Assembly (NCBI GenBank): GCA_013214885.1
Contig: JABSRS010000038.1
Coordinates: 1-15,404 of the forward strand
DNA length: 15,404 bases
Reading direction: 5' to 3'
Source: Gammaproteobacteria bacterium
GTDB taxonomy: Bacteria > Pseudomonadota > Gammaproteobacteria > Enterobacterales > Psychrobiaceae
Positions within the stretch are counted from its first letter, which is position 1; every line of letters starts with the position of its first letter. Position numbers and translations under genes: made by a program. Under the pieces are notes generated by a model. That model did no database searches and was not told where the DNA came from. It saw only the letters and a program-made list of their open reading frames with translations. Shown here in pieces: positions 13,605 to 15,404 of this stretch.

Positions 13605-15404
13605 ATGAGTCAGACGAGCAAAAAAGCACATTTCGAGCAGATAAGATCACAACTAGATGAGATATTGAGTCATCGTATTATGATCCTCGATGGTGCGATG
13701 GGCACGATGATTCAGGCTTATGATTTTTCTGAAGAGCAATTTCGCGGCCAACAATTCAAGGATTGGCCGTCAGCGGTAAAAGGCAACAACGACATGTTGT
13801 CATTAACCCAGCCCGCTGCGATTATCGAAATTCACCGGGCCTATTTTGCCGCTGGTGCCGACATTGTTGAAACCAACACTTTTAACTCCACCACAATTGC
13901 GATGGCCGATTACGGCATGGAAGCTCACTCGCGCGAAATTAATTTAGTGTCGGCACAGCTTGCTCGCAAAGTTGCCGATGAGTTTACTGCGGCCAATCCA
14001 GACCAACCACGTTTTGTTGCAGGGGTATTGGGACCAACCAACCGTACTTGTAGTCTTTCGCCCGAGGTAAACGATCCGTCATTTCGTAATATCACTTTTG
14101 ACATGTTGGTCGAGGCTTATACGGAATCGGCACTAGCGTTAATCGAAGGTGGTGCCGATATCTTAATGGTTGAAACCATTTTTGATACTCTTAATGCCAA
14201 AGCTTGTTTATTTGCGATTGAAACATTGTTTGAAACCCTTGGTTATAAGCTACCTATTATGATTTCGGGCACGATCACCGATGCCTCAGGCCGAACATTA
14301 ACAGGACAAACAACTGAAGCGTTTTATAACTCGCTACGCCACGCTAACCCGATTAGTATCGGCTTAAACTGTGCACTGGGTCCTGATGAACTACGGCAGT
14401 ATGTTGAAGAGCTATCACGCATTTGCGAATGTTATATCAGCTCGCACCCTAATGCCGGTTTGCCCAATGAATTTGGTGGTTACGATCTAGGCGCTCACGA
14501 AATGTCATCACATATTGATGAATGGGCGCACAGTGGCTTCTTAAATATTGTCGGTGGTTGTTGTGGTACTACCCCGGCGCATATTCAACAATTTAGCGAT
14601 AAATTATCGGGTCTGGCGCCGCGTGTGCCGCCAAAATTGCCAATCCGCAGTCGTTTGGCAGGGTTAGAGCCTTATAATACCGACGAAAGCTCGCTATTTA
14701 CCAATGTGGGCGAGCGAACCAATGTCACTGGCTCAGCGCGTTTCTTACGGTTAATCAAAGAAGATGATTACGCCACCGCCCTGCAAGTCGCCGCCCATCA
14801 GGTGGAAGCTGGCGCTCAAATCATCGATATTAATATGGATGAAGGGATGCTTGATTCCAAAGCAGCCATGGTTAAATTCTTAAACCTAATTGCTTCTGAG
14901 CCCGATATTTGTCGCGTGCCAATCATGATCGATTCCTCGAAATGGGAGGTCATTGAAGCGGGACTAAAATGTGTTCAGGGTAAAGGGATCGTTAACTCGA
15001 TTTCGTTAAAGGAAGGCGAAGAGCTATTCATCAAACACGCGACGTTAATTAAGCGTTACGGCGCTGCTGCAATCGTGATGGCGTTTGATGAAGATGGCCA
15101 AGCAGATACTTATCAACGAAAAATAGAAATTTGTCAGCGTGCCTATGATGTATTAGTCAATAAGGTTGGTTTTCCCCCTGAAGATATTATTTTTGATCCC
15201 AATATTTTTGCCATTGCCACGGGGATTGATGAGCACAACAACTACGCGGTCGACTTTATTCAAGCCACTCGTTATATTCGGAAAAACCTCCCTCATGCAG
15301 GAGTGTCAGGTGGCGTTTCGAACGTCTCATTCTCGTTCCGTGGCAATAATCCAGTGCGTGAAGCCATTCATGGCGTATTTCTTTATTATGCGATAAAGGA
15401 AGGA
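13605..15404 (+). CDS. metH: Cobalamin-dependent methionine synthase, N-terminal half (cut by window edge)
   Basis: Transfers the methyl group of 5-methyltetrahydrofolate to homocysteine through methylcobalamin, the last step of methionine synthesis. The first 600 codons are in the window without a stop; full-length enzymes are about 1,220-1,250 residues. The homocysteine domain (about 1-340) has the zinc cysteines C256 in GLNCALGP and C319-C320 in GGCCGTTP, equivalent to Cys247, Cys310 and Cys311 of E. coli with a nine-residue offset. The folate domain starts near [16 protein letters not shown] (about 365) and continues to the edge. The cobalamin-binding and reactivation domains lie beyond. 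The ATG chosen ([10 protein letters not shown]) is the first in frame near the expected N-terminus; its ribosome binding site is weak. Predicted to be repressed by MetJ through the upstream boxes. Confidence 0.97.
   Translation, partial: MSQTSKKAHFEQIRSQLDEILSHRIMILDGAMGTMIQAYDFSEEQFRGQQFKDWPSAVKGNNDMLSLTQPAAIIEIHRAYFAAGADIVETNTFNSTTIAMADYGMEAHSREINLVSAQLARKVADEFTAANPDQPRFVAGVLGPTNRTCSLSPEVNDPSFRNITFDMLVEAYTESALALIEGGADILMVETIFDTLNAKACLFAIETLFETLGYKLPIMISGTITDASGRTLTGQTTEAFYNSLRHANPISIGLNCALGPDELRQYVEELSRICECYISSHPNAGLPNEFGGYDLGAHEMSSHIDEWAHSGFLNIVGGCCGTTPAHIQQFSDKLSGLAPRVPPKLPIRSRLAGLEPYNTDESSLFTNVGERTNVTGSARFLRLIKEDDYATALQVAAHQVEAGAQIIDINMDEGMLDSKAAMVKFLNLIASEPDICRVPIMIDSSKWEVIEAGLKCVQGKGIVNSISLKEGEELFIKHATLIKRYGAAAIVMAFDEDGQADTYQRKIEICQRAYDVLVNKVGFPPEDIIFDPNIFAIATGIDEHNNYAVDFIQATRYIRKNLPHAGVSGGVSNVSFSFRGNNPVREAIHGVFLYYAIKEG

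Overview
The window reads as an ordinary stretch of chromosome from a marine-type gammaproteobacterium, probably of the Alteromonadales/Shewanella-Psychromonas kind. This placement is inferred from the housekeeping block ffh-rpsP-rimM-trmD-rplS, a MetH that can be aligned by eye along its whole visible length with the E. coli enzyme, an NhaD-type sodium/proton antiporter, a MetJ operator and moderate-to-low GC. I see no phage, transposon, CRISPR or plasmid features and no tRNA or rRNA gene.

Layout. Bases 2-610 (minus) hold the N-terminal three quarters of phenylalanine 4-monooxygenase (phhA), cut by the window edge. Bases 795-932 (minus) hold an unlisted 45-residue single-pass membrane protein. 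It lies behind an FNR-like site centred about 40 bases upstream of the predicted transcription start. Bases 1017-2201 (minus) encode methionine gamma-lyase with a TyrR-like box upstream. Bases 2402-4335 (minus) are the rpsP-rimM-trmD-rplS operon, with a promoter in front and a strong hairpin terminator behind. Bases 4641-6050 (minus) are ffh, with its own promoter and terminator.

Bases 6270-10618 (plus) are a two-gene RND efflux unit, adaptor then pump, whose genes overlap by four bases. Then come a small VOC-fold protein (10661-11044, minus), a MaoC-type hydratase with an N-terminal extension (11228-11917, plus), and nhaD (11920-13317, minus), which converges on the MaoC gene with two bases between stop codons. 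From 13605 to the right edge runs metH (plus, first 600 codons), preceded by three tandem MetJ boxes.

How the genes fit together. The window contains both ends of methionine economy. MetH, predicted to be repressed by MetJ when S-adenosylmethionine is plentiful, makes methionine; methionine gamma-lyase breaks it down to methanethiol, 2-oxobutyrate and ammonia. phhA and the lyase both carry TGTAA/TTACA dyad elements about 90-115 bases upstream of their start codons. This suggests, but does not prove, common control of amino-acid catabolism by a TyrR/PhhR-type regulator. The ribosomal protein, rRNA/tRNA maturation and SRP genes are standard. I found no convincing new multi-gene system. The best leads are regulatory or small: the FNR-linked small membrane protein, the TyrR-like box at the lyase gene, and the 8-base tandem repeat that forms the ribosome binding site of the MaoC gene.
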